NCBI RefSeq assembly: GCF_030409505.1
Contig: NZ_JAUFPZ010000002.1
Location: 2,921,501-2,985,500 of the forward strand
Length of the DNA stretch: 64,000 bases
Direction: 5' to 3'
Source: Zunongwangia endophytica
GTDB lineage: Bacteria; Bacteroidota; Bacteroidia; Flavobacteriales; Flavobacteriaceae
Part shown: positions 1 through 8,513 of the stretch, one piece after another
How positions within the stretch are numbered: the first letter of the stretch is position 1
Layout: every line of letters starts with the position of its first letter
Notes under the pieces: model-generated
Told to the model about the DNA's origin: nothing
What the model saw: the letters and a program-made list of their open reading frames with translations, nothing else
Database searches by the model: none
Program-made: the position numbers and the translations under genes

Positions 1-673
1 TCATTAATTGACGGTGTACCGCTTGCTCTAATGCTTCTTTTAAATCCTCGATACTTGTTTCGTTATCTTTTACTGCATCATATTCCATCCAGTCACGTTG
101 GTACCATCTTTGGAATCCTTCTTTTTTGCTAGATAAATAGTGACCCGGAGGAAATAATTCAATTTTAGTACATTTTCCTTCTAAAGCTTTAAGTTCAGAA
201 GCAACATAAAAAGTCCCGTTGTGGTCCCATCCTATATATAAAGGTATCACCCCCATGTGGTCACGAGCAATAAAATACTCGTCGTTTTCAGCGTCATAAA
301 TAGCAAAGCCAAAAATTCCGTTTAATTCATCCAAAAAGGTATCTCCTTTTTCTTTGTAAAGTGCAAGAATTACTTCACAATCAGATTCAGTTTGAAATTT
401 ATAATTAGGAAACTGACTTCTTAATTGCTTATGATTATATATTTCTCCATTTGCAGCAAGTATTAGCTGCTTATCTTCAGATAATAAAGGTTGTCCACCA
501 GAGATTGGATCTACAATAGCTAAGCGCTCATGCGCCAAAATAGCTTTATCGTCACTATAAATTCCACTCCAGTCTGGGCCACGGTGTCTAAGACATTTAG
601 CCATTTCTAATAATTGAGGTCTTAAATCTTCAGACTTCTCTTTTAAATCGAACGCACAAACAATTCCACACAC
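1..673 (-). CDS. asnB: Asparagine synthase B (glutamine-hydrolysing), N-terminal part, runs off the window
   Basis: Transfers the amide of glutamine to aspartate, using ATP, to make asparagine in the cytoplasm. The translation begins M-C-G-I-V-C-A-F-D and continues through the class II glutamine amidotransferase signatures RHRGPD, HERLAIVD, ANGEIYNH and FAIYDAENDEYFIARD. Cys2 would be the N-terminal nucleophile exposed after removal of Met. The start is a GTG at 673-671: an in-frame stop lies five codons upstream and no ATG comes between, so GTG is the only start that places the Cys correctly. The C-terminal synthetase domain lies left of the window. The gene is transcribed away from the oxidoreductase at 1054. 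Confidence 0.93.
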   Translation of the reverse strand, partial: MCGIVCAFDLKEKSEDLRPQLLEMAKCLRHRGPDWSGIYSDDKAILAHERLAIVDPISGGQPLLSEDKQLILAANGEIYNHKQLRSQFPNYKFQTESDCEVILALYKEKGDTFLDELNGIFGFAIYDAENDEYFIARDHMGVIPLYIGWDHNGTFYVASELKALEGKCTKIELFPPGHYLSSKKEGFQRWYQRDWMEYDAVKDNETSIEDLKEALEQAVHRQLM

Positions 674-1053
674 AGTATTAAAGTTTTAAGTATTAAAGTT
701 GAAACAAATATTGAATTAATATTCAATTAAAAAAGCATAAAATTGAAAACAGGTTACAAATGAAAATCAAAAATTGAATATAAACTTCAAAATGAAAAAA
801 TAAGGCTTTGAATTATATTGATTTTTTTTCAGCAGTAAACTACGAAAGGCAACCCCAAAAGGTATTGGTTTGAAAGTCTTCCATATTTCGATATGGAGCC
901 TCAAAGTATTTCATCTCTATTATCGAGTAACATCCTTCATTTAATCTATTCTATGCTTATTCTTAAAAGTACAACTTTTAATAACATATTTATAATATTT
1001 CTTTAAGACTCAAAATGAAGCAATAATCGTAAATTGAGTTAAAATTTAATATT
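674..1053. other. Divergent intergenic region with hairpins
   Basis: About 380 bases between the divergent asnB and SDR genes, with no convincing reading frame. It holds an inverted repeat at 710-727 (ATTGAAT, spacer TAAT, ATTCAAT) about 40 bases upstream of asnB, which could be an operator or a promoter-proximal hairpin. At 880-897 there is a perfect 7-bp stem, TCCATAT/ATATGGA, closed by TTCG. Promoters for both genes must lie here, but I cannot place them. Confidence 0.5.
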
Positions 1054-1818
1054 ATGAGTGATTTTCAAAATAAAACAGCAATTATAACTGGTGGATCTGG
1101 AAGTATAGGATACACTACCGCACTAGAACTCGCCGAAGCAGGTGCGAATATACTATTGGTTGATATCGACGAAGAAGCTTTAAAAGAAAAAGAATCAGCC
1201 GCAAAAAAAGAGAATTTGAATATTTCTTACGTAGTTGCCGATGTAAGTAAGCCACGAGATGTAAAAAACTATGTGGATACGTGTATTGAGCGCTACGGAA
1301 AAATTGATTATTTCTTTGATAATGCTGGTATTGAAGGTAAGGTAGCGCCGCTACAAGATTATCCAGATGATATTTTCGACAAGGTAATGGAAGTAAACGT
1401 AAAAGGTACTTACCTAGGGATGAAACATGTAATCCCAAAGATTGAAGATGGCGGGAGCATAGTAATCACCTCCTCTGTAGCAGGATTACAAGGCTCTCCT
1501 AAAATGGTGCCTTATATTACTTCTAAACATGCCGTTATAGGAATTATGCGTACTGCGGCACTCGAGCTAGGAGATAGAAATATTAATGTAAACTGTGTAA
1601 ATCCAGGTTCTGTAGATAATAGAATGATGCGATCTTTGGAAGATGGTGTGAATCCAGGCCACGGAGATGATGTGAAAAAAGCCTACGAATCTACTATTCC
1701 TTTAGGACGATACGCTACTCCAGAAGACATCTCACATATGGTTTGTTTTCTATTTTCTGATAAAGCCTCGTATGCAAATGGACAAACATTTGTAGTTGAT
1801 GGCGGAATGAAAGCCTAA
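1054..1818 (+). CDS. SDR family NAD(P)-dependent oxidoreductase
   Basis: A classical short-chain dehydrogenase/reductase of 254 residues, the usual length. The Rossmann motif TGGSGSIG is at residues 12-19, followed by an acidic residue at the end of beta2 (LLVDID), which favours NAD(H) over NADP(H). The NAG motif is at 90-92. The catalytic set is Ser141, Tyr154 and Lys158 (YxxxK). The C-terminal FLFSDKASYANGQTFVVDGG is typical of the FabG-like branch. The substrate cannot be told from sequence. It stands alone, with its own terminator just downstream. Confidence 0.88.
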   Translation: MSDFQNKTAIITGGSGSIGYTTALELAEAGANILLVDIDEEALKEKESAAKKENLNISYVVADVSKPRDVKNYVDTCIERYGKIDYFFDNAGIEGKVAPLQDYPDDIFDKVMEVNVKGTYLGMKHVIPKIEDGGSIVITSSVAGLQGSPKMVPYITSKHAVIGIMRTAALELGDRNINVNCVNPGSVDNRMMRSLEDGVNPGHGDDVKKAYESTIPLGRYATPEDISHMVCFLFSDKASYANGQTFVVDGGMKA

Positions 1819-1840
1819 GTTTTCAGAACTAATATTAACA

Positions 1841-1870
1841 AAAAAGGAATCCATAATCGGATTCCTTTTT
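1841..1870 (+). terminator. Rho-independent terminator after the SDR gene
   Basis: A 12-bp stem, AAAAAGGAATCC against GGATTCCTTTTT, with a 6-base loop and a T-run, 22 bases after the stop codon of the SDR gene. Confidence 0.85.
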
Positions 1871-1968
1871 TATTGAATCTCATTTTAAAACTCAACGAAA
1901 ACTATCTAAGTACCCGAAAAATCAGAAATATTAGTCTACGCTTAACAGGCATTGTACTTCATGTTTTT

Positions 1969-1976
1969 TAATTTTG
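1969..1976 (+). promoter_or_regulatory. Possible -7 element (TAATTTTG) for pepP
   Basis: TAATTTTG fits the Bacteroidetes TAnnTTTG -7 consensus and ends 22 bases before the pepP ATG. The nearest upstream TTG (1952-1954) is only 14 bases away, shorter than the usual spacer, so the -33 box is uncertain. Confidence 0.35.
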
Positions 1977-1998
1977 GGGCAACATTGAAAAAATTATC

Positions 1999-3297
1999 AT
2001 GAAATACGATCAAATAGACCGGAAACTTTTTATCAAAAACAGAAAAAACTTCATGGAAAGAATGATTCCTGGAGGATTAGCTGTTTTTAATGCCAATGAC
2101 GTTTTTCCAATTGGTGCAGACAGTACATTGCCATTTCAGCAAAATAGAGATCTTTTTTATTTAAGCGGAGTGGATCAGGAAGAAGCAATCCTTGTGTTGT
2201 TTCCTGAAGCACCAAAACCAGAGCACCGTGAAATTCTTTTTTTAACCGAAACGAATCCGCACATCGCAGTTTGGGAAGGTGAAAAACTAACTAAGGAAAA
2301 AGCTTACGAAGTAAGCGGGATCAAAACGGTATACTGGCTTCAGGATTTCGAAAAGATATTTTTTGAAGTCATGGCACAGGCAGAAACGATCTACTTAAAT
2401 AAAAACGAGCACTATCGCGTACAAGGATCTATAAAAACCGAAACTCGTGATGATCGTTTTATTAAATGGTGTAAGGAAAATTATCCGGCGCATAGAGTTG
2501 CGAAAAGCAATCCTATTTTACAAAGATTGCGATCTGTTAAAGATCCTATCGAATTAGATTTAATGCAAAAAGCCTGCAATATTACCGAAAAGGCTTTTAG
2601 AAGAGCGCTTAAATTTACCAAACCTGGCGTTTGGGAATACGAAATAGAAGCCGAGTACTATCATGAGATGATAAGAAACCGCTCTCGAGGTTTTGCCTAC
2701 ACGCCTATTATTGCCAGCGGAAATAACGCAAACGTGTTACATTACACTGAAAATAATCAGCAATGTAATGCAGGCGATTTAATTTTATTAGACACCGGCG
2801 CAGAATATGCAAATTACTCTAGTGATATGACAAGGTCGATTCCTGTTTCAGGAAAATTCACAGATCGCCAAAAGCAAATCTATAACACGGTAAATAGAGT
2901 AAAAACTGAATCTACCAAATGGTTGGTACCTGGTACCATGTGGGACGAGTTTCATAAAGAAGTTGGTAAATTAATGACTTCAGAATTATTAGACCTTGGT
3001 TTACTTGATAAAGCAGATGTGCAAAATGAAGATCCAAAATGGCCATCTTATAAAAAATATTTTATGCACGGTACCGCTCATAATATTGGTTTAGATACGC
3101 ATGACTACGGAATTTTAACCGAACCAATGAAAGCGAACCAGGTTTTTACAGTTGAACCCGGAATCTATCTACCAGATGAAGGCTTCGGAATTCGATTGGA
3201 AGACGATGTTGTAATTCAGGAAAAAGGAGAGCCATTTAATTTAATGCGCAATATTCCTATTGAAGCAGATGAGATTGAAGAAATTATGAATTCATAA
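1999..3297 (+). CDS. pepP: Aminopeptidase P family protein (Xaa-Pro aminopeptidase)
   Basis: A cytosolic metallopeptidase (M24B) removing N-terminal residues that precede proline. The 432 residues divide into an AMP_N domain (about 1-150) and a pita-bread catalytic domain. All five dinuclear metal ligands are present: Asp265 (LLDTGAEY), Asp276 (YSSDMTRS), His361 (GTAHNIGLDTHD), Glu386 (TVEPGIYL) and Glu401 (RLEDD). The length and the N-terminal phrase GGLAVFNANDVFPIGAD match Bacteroidetes aminopeptidase P. A single gene with its own terminator. Confidence 0.93.
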   Translation: MKYDQIDRKLFIKNRKNFMERMIPGGLAVFNANDVFPIGADSTLPFQQNRDLFYLSGVDQEEAILVLFPEAPKPEHREILFLTETNPHIAVWEGEKLTKEKAYEVSGIKTVYWLQDFEKIFFEVMAQAETIYLNKNEHYRVQGSIKTETRDDRFIKWCKENYPAHRVAKSNPILQRLRSVKDPIELDLMQKACNITEKAFRRALKFTKPGVWEYEIEAEYYHEMIRNRSRGFAYTPIIASGNNANVLHYTENNQQCNAGDLILLDTGAEYANYSSDMTRSIPVSGKFTDRQKQIYNTVNRVKTESTKWLVPGTMWDEFHKEVGKLMTSELLDLGLLDKADVQNEDPKWPSYKKYFMHGTAHNIGLDTHDYGILTEPMKANQVFTVEPGIYLPDEGFGIRLEDDVVIQEKGEPFNLMRNIPIEADEIEEIMNS

Positions 3298-3307
3298 TAA
3301 TAAATTT

Positions 3308-3352
3308 AAAAAGGCCACAAAAAATGACTAAGAATCATATTTGCGGCCTTTT
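3308..3352 (+). terminator. Terminator after pepP
   Basis: AAAAGGCC pairs with GGCCTTTT, with an inner CAAA/TTTG extension on a long loop. It ends 12 bases before the ATG chosen for the next gene. A TTG at 3341, in frame with that gene, lies inside this stem and is therefore an unlikely start. Confidence 0.7.
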
Positions 3353-3364
3353 AATGTAATGCTT

Positions 3365-4135
3365 ATGAAAATACAGCATAAAATTACACAAATTAAGTTT
3401 AATTCAAAGGGAAAAGGCAATCCCTTAGTTCTTTTACATGGATTTTTGGAGGATAATAAGATTTGGCGAATTTATCAGGAGATACTTTCTAAAAGTCGAC
3501 AGGTCATTACAATTGATCTTTTAGGACATGGCGAGTCTGGCAGTATAGGCGAAGTTCATTCCATGGAAGAAATGTGCGACGCCGTCATTGCTGTACTCGA
3601 TTATTTAGAAATTGAAAAAGCAAGCTTTGGAGGCCATTCTATGGGAGGATATGTGATCATGGAAATCCTGAAAAAATATCCTGAAAAAATCACGAATATT
3701 AGTCTTATCAATTCTTCTCCTGCTGAAGATACTCCTGAAAAAAAAGAAAATAGAGACCGGGTAGCTAATTTGGCAAAGAAAAATAAAGAAGCTTTTGTGA
3801 GTATGGCTATTTCTAATCTCTTAACTTCTGATAATAACAAGAAATTTAAGCCAGAAATAGAGCTTTTGAAAACTGAAGCTCAGAAAATGTCATCAGAGAA
3901 TATCGTTGCCGCCACGATAGGCATGAAAGAAAGACAAGATAGCATTAAAGCTTTTAAACAATTTCAAGGAGACAAATTTATCATTTTGGGTATGCAAGAT
4001 CCAGTGCTAGATATTGACAAAACCATTGAAATTGCTACAAGCACGAATGCAAATCTAATCGAGTTTCCAGACGGTCATTTATCATTTATTGAGAATAAAG
4101 ACCAATTATTACATTTTTTGCAATCAAAAGGCTAA
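3365..4135 (+). CDS. Alpha/beta hydrolase
   Basis: A single-domain alpha/beta hydrolase of 256 residues. The oxyanion motif LLHGFLED lies near residue 23. The nucleophile is Ser92 in GGHSMGG, the likely acid is Asp212 (GMQDPV) and the base is His238 (DGHLSF), a complete triad in the right order. There is no signal peptide, so it should be cytosolic. It resembles the MenH/esterase-like group, but the substrate is unknown. I chose ATG 3365. ATG 3359 is possible, while an upstream TTG falls inside the preceding terminator. Confidence 0.85.
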   Translation: MKIQHKITQIKFNSKGKGNPLVLLHGFLEDNKIWRIYQEILSKSRQVITIDLLGHGESGSIGEVHSMEEMCDAVIAVLDYLEIEKASFGGHSMGGYVIMEILKKYPEKITNISLINSSPAEDTPEKKENRDRVANLAKKNKEAFVSMAISNLLTSDNNKKFKPEIELLKTEAQKMSSENIVAATIGMKERQDSIKAFKQFQGDKFIILGMQDPVLDIDKTIEIATSTNANLIEFPDGHLSFIENKDQLLHFLQSKG

Positions 4136-4166
4136 AAATTAGCCTTTAACAAAAAATTGGCTAATT

Positions 4167-4198
4167 TTTGGGAATTTCGTAAGATTTTGCTAACTTTA
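4167..4198 (+). promoter_or_regulatory. Probable Bacteroidetes-type promoter (TTTG - N20 - TAACTTTA)
   Basis: TTTG at 4167-4170, a 20-base spacer, then TAACTTTA at 4191-4198, one mismatch from TAnnTTTG. It lies about 30 bases before the ATG at 4229, which supports that start over a TTG at 4157 that would sit upstream of the promoter. Confidence 0.45.
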
Positions 4199-4228
4199 GG
4201 GTGTCAAAAATTTAAAAATCAAGCTTTT

Positions 4229-4483
4229 ATGGAGGACACCCCTAATACATTTTTCGCTAAAGTATATTGTAAAATTTTTGGTCATAAGCTAAAGGTAACG
4301 AAAAACGTTACCGACCATGTACATGAATACCAATGTGCAAATTGTGGACAAGAAATGACAGATACAGCGAATGGATTTCTAGCACCCCTCACTAAGAAAT
4401 TCAAGGAGACGAACAATTACATAGCAAAAATTCACAGAAGACGAAAAAATCGTCGATTGCGACATTATGCTAAAGCTTCTTAA
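4229..4483 (+). CDS. Small basic protein with a zinc-ribbon-like half motif, unknown function
   Basis: 84 residues beginning MEDTPNTFFAKVYCKIFGHK. It contains a Cys/His-rich stretch (CKIFGH, then EYQCANCGQEM) that could hold one metal ion, and a very basic C-terminus rich in Arg and Lys (HRRRKNRRLRH). I recognise similar short proteins in Flavobacteria, but no function. Its stop codon overlaps the stop of the convergent thiL gene by a few bases. The basic tail would fit nucleic-acid or ribosome binding; that is inference. Confidence 0.6.
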   Translation: MEDTPNTFFAKVYCKIFGHKLKVTKNVTDHVHEYQCANCGQEMTDTANGFLAPLTKKFKETNNYIAKIHRRRKNRRLRHYAKAS

Positions 4484-5544
4484 GCATTCTCCTCATCATC
4501 TTTATCCATCGAATTCCAACCTCTAGCCACCAAAGGGATGGCTTGGTTTGCACGCGTAATTAAGTGCATTCCTGAATTTTCATCATTCATGTGACCAATT
4601 ACTGTAAGATTAGGATTCCCCTTAATCTTATCAAAATCTGATTGCGAAACTGTGAATAACAATTCATAATCTTCGCCACCACTTAAAGCGATGGTGGTAC
4701 TATCTATTTCAAATTCTTCACAAACCGAAATCATTGCAGGGTCTAAAGGAATTTTCTCTTCATAAAGACTAACTCCGGTTTTAGAGTTTTTGCATAAATG
4801 AATTATTTCAGAAGATAAGCCATCACTAATATCAATCATTGATGTTGGCTTAACTCCAAGTTCTTTAAGAAGCGGCGGAATATCTTTACGAGCTTCCGGT
4901 TTTAGCTGGCGTTCGATTAAATACGTATACTCATCTAAATCGGGTTGTGCATTTGGATTTGCTTTAAACACTTGTTTCTCTCGTTCCAGAACCTGCAAGC
5001 CCATATAAGCGGCTCCCAGATCTCCGGTGACCACTAGTAAATCATTTGGCTTTGCACCACTACGGTAGACGATATCTTCTTTTTCTGCTTCACCAAAAAC
5101 GGAGATGCTAATAAATAATCCTGAAGTTGAAGAAGTGGTATCCCCGCCTACAACATCGATATTATATAGATCTGCGGCCAATTTTATTCCTGCATATAAT
5201 TCTTCCAAAGCTTCTACCGGGAAACGATTTGATGCAGCGACAGATACTGTAATATGCGTAGCTTTTGCATTCATTGCGTAAATATCTGAAGCATTAACCA
5301 TCACAGATTTGTACCCTAAATGCTTTAGCGGCATGTAAGCAAGGTCAAAATGAACCCCTTCTACAAGCATATCTGTACTAACCAAAGTTTGTTTATTTTT
5401 AAAATCAAGCACCGCAGCATCATCACCAATTGCTTTTACAGTAGAGGTATGTTTAGGCGAAAAATGCCTTGTTAGATGATCTATAAGTCCAAATTCTCCT
5501 AACTCAGATAAACTAGTTCTGGTTTGCCCACTATTATCAAACAT
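4480..5544 (-). CDS. thiL: Thiamine-monophosphate kinase
   Basis: Phosphorylates thiamine monophosphate to thiamine diphosphate with ATP, the last step of thiamine cofactor synthesis. The 354-residue AIRS/PurM-like protein shows the family motifs ELGEFGLIDHL, AIGDDAAVL, STDMLVEGVHFDL, VVGGDTTSS, VTGDLGAAYMG, MIDISDGLSSE and ALSGGEDYELLFT. I start it at ATG 5544 (MFDNSG); in-frame GTG and TTG codons up to seven codons upstream are weaker. A single gene, convergent with the small gene at 4229. Confidence 0.93.
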   Translation of the reverse strand: MFDNSGQTRTSLSELGEFGLIDHLTRHFSPKHTSTVKAIGDDAAVLDFKNKQTLVSTDMLVEGVHFDLAYMPLKHLGYKSVMVNASDIYAMNAKATHITVSVAASNRFPVEALEELYAGIKLAADLYNIDVVGGDTTSSTSGLFISISVFGEAEKEDIVYRSGAKPNDLLVVTGDLGAAYMGLQVLEREKQVFKANPNAQPDLDEYTYLIERQLKPEARKDIPPLLKELGVKPTSMIDISDGLSSEIIHLCKNSKTGVSLYEEKIPLDPAMISVCEEFEIDSTTIALSGGEDYELLFTVSQSDFDKIKGNPNLTVIGHMNDENSGMHLITRANQAIPLVARGWNSMDKDDEENA

Positions 5545-5840
5545 CACAAATAAATTTTTATGCAAATAAACGAATATTATTTCAACAGCATATTCTAAAC
5601 AGATTTTATGAGTATTAATGAAAGGTTTACAATAAAAACCTACTAAAGCATTAGGAATAACAGACTACCGGAAGGTTTTGCAAGAAAACAAACCAGCTAT
5701 TGCCAATTCCGGTCTAGCAATAGTATTAAATTTCAATCGAATACATTTATTAATGCATTCCTAAAACAAATATTGCCGCTATGGTAAAACGCTTGTTTTA
5801 ATGTATATTTGTAACCGATTTAAAATAATCTTTTTTAGCT
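5545..5840. other. Divergent region between thiL and the suf operon
   Basis: Contains a 7-bp inverted repeat at 5697-5723 (CTATTGC ... GCAATAG, 13-base spacer), about 120 bases before sufA. TATATTTG at 5804-5811 is a full match to the TAnnTTTG -7 consensus, 29 bases before the sufA ATG. No -33 TTG is well spaced; TGG at 5782-5784 with a 19-base spacer is the closest. The inverted repeat could be an operator for the suf operon, but I cannot name the regulator. Confidence 0.45.
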
Positions 5841-6170
5841 ATGATTAAAGTAAGCGAAGACGCAAAAAAAAAGATTTCCGCTTTGATGAGCGAGGAAGGC
5901 TACGATAGCATACAGGATTTTGTGCGCGTTGGCGTAAAAAGCGGTGGCTGTTCTGGTTTGTCTTACGAATTGAAGTTTGACAAAGCAAAAGCCGAAGACG
6001 ATAAACTTTTTGAAGATAACGATGTAAAGATCGTAGTAGATAAACGCAGTGTTTTGTATCTGGCAGGGACTATATTAGAATACTCTGGTGGATTGAATGG
6101 TAAAGGATTTGTTTTCAACAATCCTAACGCCCAAAGAACTTGCGGATGTGGAGAAAGTTTTTCGCTATAA
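5841..6170 (+). CDS. sufA: HesB/IscA-type iron-sulfur assembly protein, first gene of the suf operon
   Basis: An A-type carrier that receives Fe-S clusters and passes them to apoproteins. Its 109 residues are normal for the family. The three cluster-binding cysteines are present: Cys37 (SGGCSGLSY) and Cys101 and Cys103 (CGCGESF). The symbol is assigned by position at the head of a suf operon; iscA or erpA would be equally valid by sequence alone. sufB follows after one inserted gene. Confidence 0.9.
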   Translation: MIKVSEDAKKKISALMSEEGYDSIQDFVRVGVKSGGCSGLSYELKFDKAKAEDDKLFEDNDVKIVVDKRSVLYLAGTILEYSGGLNGKGFVFNNPNAQRTCGCGESFSL

Positions 6171-6203
6171 GAAAGTTTAAAATTAAAGGTTTAAAATTCG
6201 AAG

Positions 6204-6593
6204 TTGGCGACGATTAAACAATTTGAAGATTTAGAAATTTGGCAGAAGTCAAGAGAAGTTTGTCAAATTGTTTATAGTTTGAAACAGAATACAAATCTTA
6301 AAAATGATTATAAATTATATAATCAGTTAAATGGATCCTCAGGCTCTATAATGGATAATATAGCTGAAGGTTTTGAAAGAAATGGAAATAGAGAATTTAT
6401 TCAATTTCTTTCGATAGCAAAGGCATCATGTGGAGAGGCAAGATCACAGATATATAGAGCTTTTGATCGCGGATATTTAAATGAAGATGATTTTGAAGAT
6501 TTTAAGAGCAAAGTTATTTCATTGAGCAGGCAAATAAATGGTTTTATAGATTATTTGCAAAAGAGTGATTTTAAAGGAACGAAATTTAAATAA
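6204..6593 (+). CDS. Four-helix bundle protein (23S rRNA intervening-sequence protein family)
   Basis: 129 residues, helical throughout, with the family hallmarks FEDLEIWQKSRE near the N-terminus, SGSIMDNIAEGFERN in the middle (S-x-x-NIAEG) and a helix AKASCGEARSQIYRA. Members were named after proteins encoded in 23S rRNA insertions and form pentamers of helical bundles; their biochemical role is unknown. The start is a TTG at 6204, because an in-frame stop lies four codons upstream and the family usually begins MATIKxFEDLE. It is inserted between sufA and sufB, 33 and 35 bases away, an odd place for it. Its mean composition looks slightly more AT-rich than its neighbours. Confidence 0.85.
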   Translation: MATIKQFEDLEIWQKSREVCQIVYSLKQNTNLKNDYKLYNQLNGSSGSIMDNIAEGFERNGNREFIQFLSIAKASCGEARSQIYRAFDRGYLNEDDFEDFKSKVISLSRQINGFIDYLQKSDFKGTKFK

Positions 6594-6628
6594 CCTTAAA
6601 TTTTGAGCCTTGAATATAAAATACAGAG

Positions 6629-8074
6629 ATGGCATATACTGAAGACGACTTAAAAAAAGAACTCGAAACCAAAGAGTATGAGTATGGATTTTATACCGAT
6701 ATAGAATCCGATACTTTTCCTATTGGTTTAAATGAAGATATTGTTAGAGCAATTTCTAAGAAGAAAGAGGAACCAGAATGGATGACAGAATGGAGACTCG
6801 AAGCTTATAGAGAATGGGAGAAAATGGCAGAACCAGAATGGGCTAACGTTCATTACGAAAAACCTAATTTTCAGAACATTTCTTATTATTCTGCTCCTAA
6901 CAAAAAACCGAAATACGAAAGTTTAGATGAAGTAGATCCGGAATTACTAGATACCTTCAAAAAACTAGGAATCTCTCTGGACGAACAGAAAAAATTAGCA
7001 GGTGTTGCTGTAGATGTGGTAATGGATTCAGTTTCTGTAACTACCACTTTTAAAAAGACCTTAGCTGAAAAAGGAATTATTTTCTGTTCTATTTCTGAAG
7101 CAATAAAAGAACATCCAGAATTGGTTAAGAAATATATCGGAAGTGTTGTACCGAAGAAAGATAACTTTTATGCTGCATTGAATTCTGCGGTTTTTAGTGA
7201 TGGATCTTTCTGTTACATTCCAAAAGGCGTAAGATGCCCAATGGAACTTTCTACTTATTTCAGAATTAATCAGGCAGGAACGGGGCAGTTTGAAAGAACA
7301 CTTGTGGTTGCAGACGAATCTAGTTACGTAAGTTACTTAGAAGGTTGTACTGCACCAACGCGTGATGAAAATCAGCTGCATGCTGCTGTAGTAGAACTGG
7401 TAGCTTTAGATGATGCTGAGATCAAATATAGTACCGTTCAAAACTGGTTCCCTGGTAGTAAAGAAGGTAAAGGTGGTGTATATAATTTTGTGACTAAAAG
7501 AGGAATTTGCGAGAAAAACGCAAAGATTTCTTGGACACAGGTAGAAACAGGATCTGCAGTAACCTGGAAGTATCCTTCTTGTATTCTTAAAGGAGATAAT
7601 TCGGTTGGAGAATTTTATTCAATTGCAGTAACAAATAATTTCCAGCAGGCAGATACTGGTACGAAAATGATTCATCTTGGTAAGAATACGAAGAGTACGA
7701 TTATTTCGAAAGGTATTTCTGCAGGTAAATCACAGAACTCGTATCGTGGGTTAGTTCAGATTAATTCTAGAGCTGAAAATGCACGTAACTTTTCACAATG
7801 TGATTCGCTACTAATGGGTAACGAATGTGGTGCACATACTTTCCCATATATCGAAGCGAAAAATAAATCTGCTAAAGTAGAACACGAAGCTACCACGAGT
7901 AAAATTGGGGAAGATCAAATTTTCTACTGTAACCAAAGAGGAATTGATACTGAAAAAGCTATCGCCTTAATTGTGAATGGTTTTAGTAAAGAAGTTCTAA
8001 ACAAGCTTCCTATGGAGTTTGCAGTAGAAGCTCAAAAATTACTTGAAATTTCTTTAGAAGGATCAGTAGGATAA
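6629..8074 (+). CDS. sufB: Fe-S cluster assembly scaffold SufB
   Basis: The 481-residue core of the SufBCD scaffold, on which clusters are built in the cytoplasm from SufS/SufE sulfur. Typical stretches are [46 protein letters not shown] and the C-terminal [21 protein letters not shown]. The conserved functional Cys is in the [11 protein letters not shown] segment. Length and motif order match the family. The next gene encodes a lipoprotein of unknown role. Confidence 0.97.
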   Translation: MAYTEDDLKKELETKEYEYGFYTDIESDTFPIGLNEDIVRAISKKKEEPEWMTEWRLEAYREWEKMAEPEWANVHYEKPNFQNISYYSAPNKKPKYESLDEVDPELLDTFKKLGISLDEQKKLAGVAVDVVMDSVSVTTTFKKTLAEKGIIFCSISEAIKEHPELVKKYIGSVVPKKDNFYAALNSAVFSDGSFCYIPKGVRCPMELSTYFRINQAGTGQFERTLVVADESSYVSYLEGCTAPTRDENQLHAAVVELVALDDAEIKYSTVQNWFPGSKEGKGGVYNFVTKRGICEKNAKISWTQVETGSAVTWKYPSCILKGDNSVGEFYSIAVTNNFQQADTGTKMIHLGKNTKSTIISKGISAGKSQNSYRGLVQINSRAENARNFSQCDSLLMGNECGAHTFPYIEAKNKSAKVEHEATTSKIGEDQIFYCNQRGIDTEKAIALIVNGFSKEVLNKLPMEFAVEAQKLLEISLEGSVG

Positions 8075-8086
8075 TTTAAAAATCCC

Positions 8087-8470
8087 ATGAAGAAGATTTT
8101 GTGCGTATTTTTCCTAACACTGGTTTGTCTAAGTTGCGAAGAGAAAACTGAAAAGAAAGTTCAGGAAACTACTTCAACAGAAACTGAACAAGATACAGTA
8201 CCTACGTTAATAGGAGATTTTGTTTACGCTGATGAAGCTGCACTTTTTAGAGGAGAAGATTTCATCTATAATGTTGAGATTGATAGCTTAAGCCGCTCAT
8301 TAGCAAATCAAGTAAAAGCTTACAAAACCGACGATTTTGAAATGGTTCCGGTTAAAGTAAGAGGAAAAATAAAACAAAGTCCTGGTCAATCGGGAATTAG
8401 AGAGAATTTAGAATTACGAGAAATTATCGCTGTCTTAGCCGATAGCACGAAAAATAAAAGCAAAGAATAA
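8087..8470 (+). CDS. Lipoprotein of unknown function within the suf operon
   Basis: 127 residues with a type II signal peptide ending in a lipobox (CLSC, lipidated Cys17), then an acidic linker rich in Glu and Thr and a small domain ([19 protein letters not shown]). No conserved family is recognised. It lies 12 bases after sufB and before sufC, so it should be co-transcribed with them although it is exported. A similar small lipoprotein is not part of the known Suf machinery. Confidence 0.7.
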   Translation: MKKILCVFFLTLVCLSCEEKTEKKVQETTSTETEQDTVPTLIGDFVYADEAALFRGEDFIYNVEIDSLSRSLANQVKAYKTDDFEMVPVKVRGKIKQSPGQSGIRENLELREIIAVLADSTKNKSKE

Positions 8471-8479
8471 CAAACATAA

Positions 8480-8497
8480 TTTGAGCGCATGCTCAAA
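8480..8497. repeat. Perfect inverted repeat before sufC
   Basis: TTTGAGC, spacer GCAT, GCTCAAA: a perfect 7-bp stem starting 9 bases after the lipoprotein stop and ending 16 bases before the sufC ATG. There is no T-tract, so it is unlikely to terminate. It may be a processing or translation-control hairpin. Confidence 0.5.
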
Positions 8498-8513
8498 TGC
8501 ATACCAAATAATT

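Noticed and set aside
842..905. Cyclic-di-GMP-type riboswitch
   Set aside because: Short GGCAACC similarity only; the tetraloop/receptor and the second stem needed for that class are not visible.
1115..1438. Open frame on the minus strand inside the SDR gene
   Set aside because: Antisense to a gene with clear motifs; low-complexity, Leu/Arg-rich and without family features.
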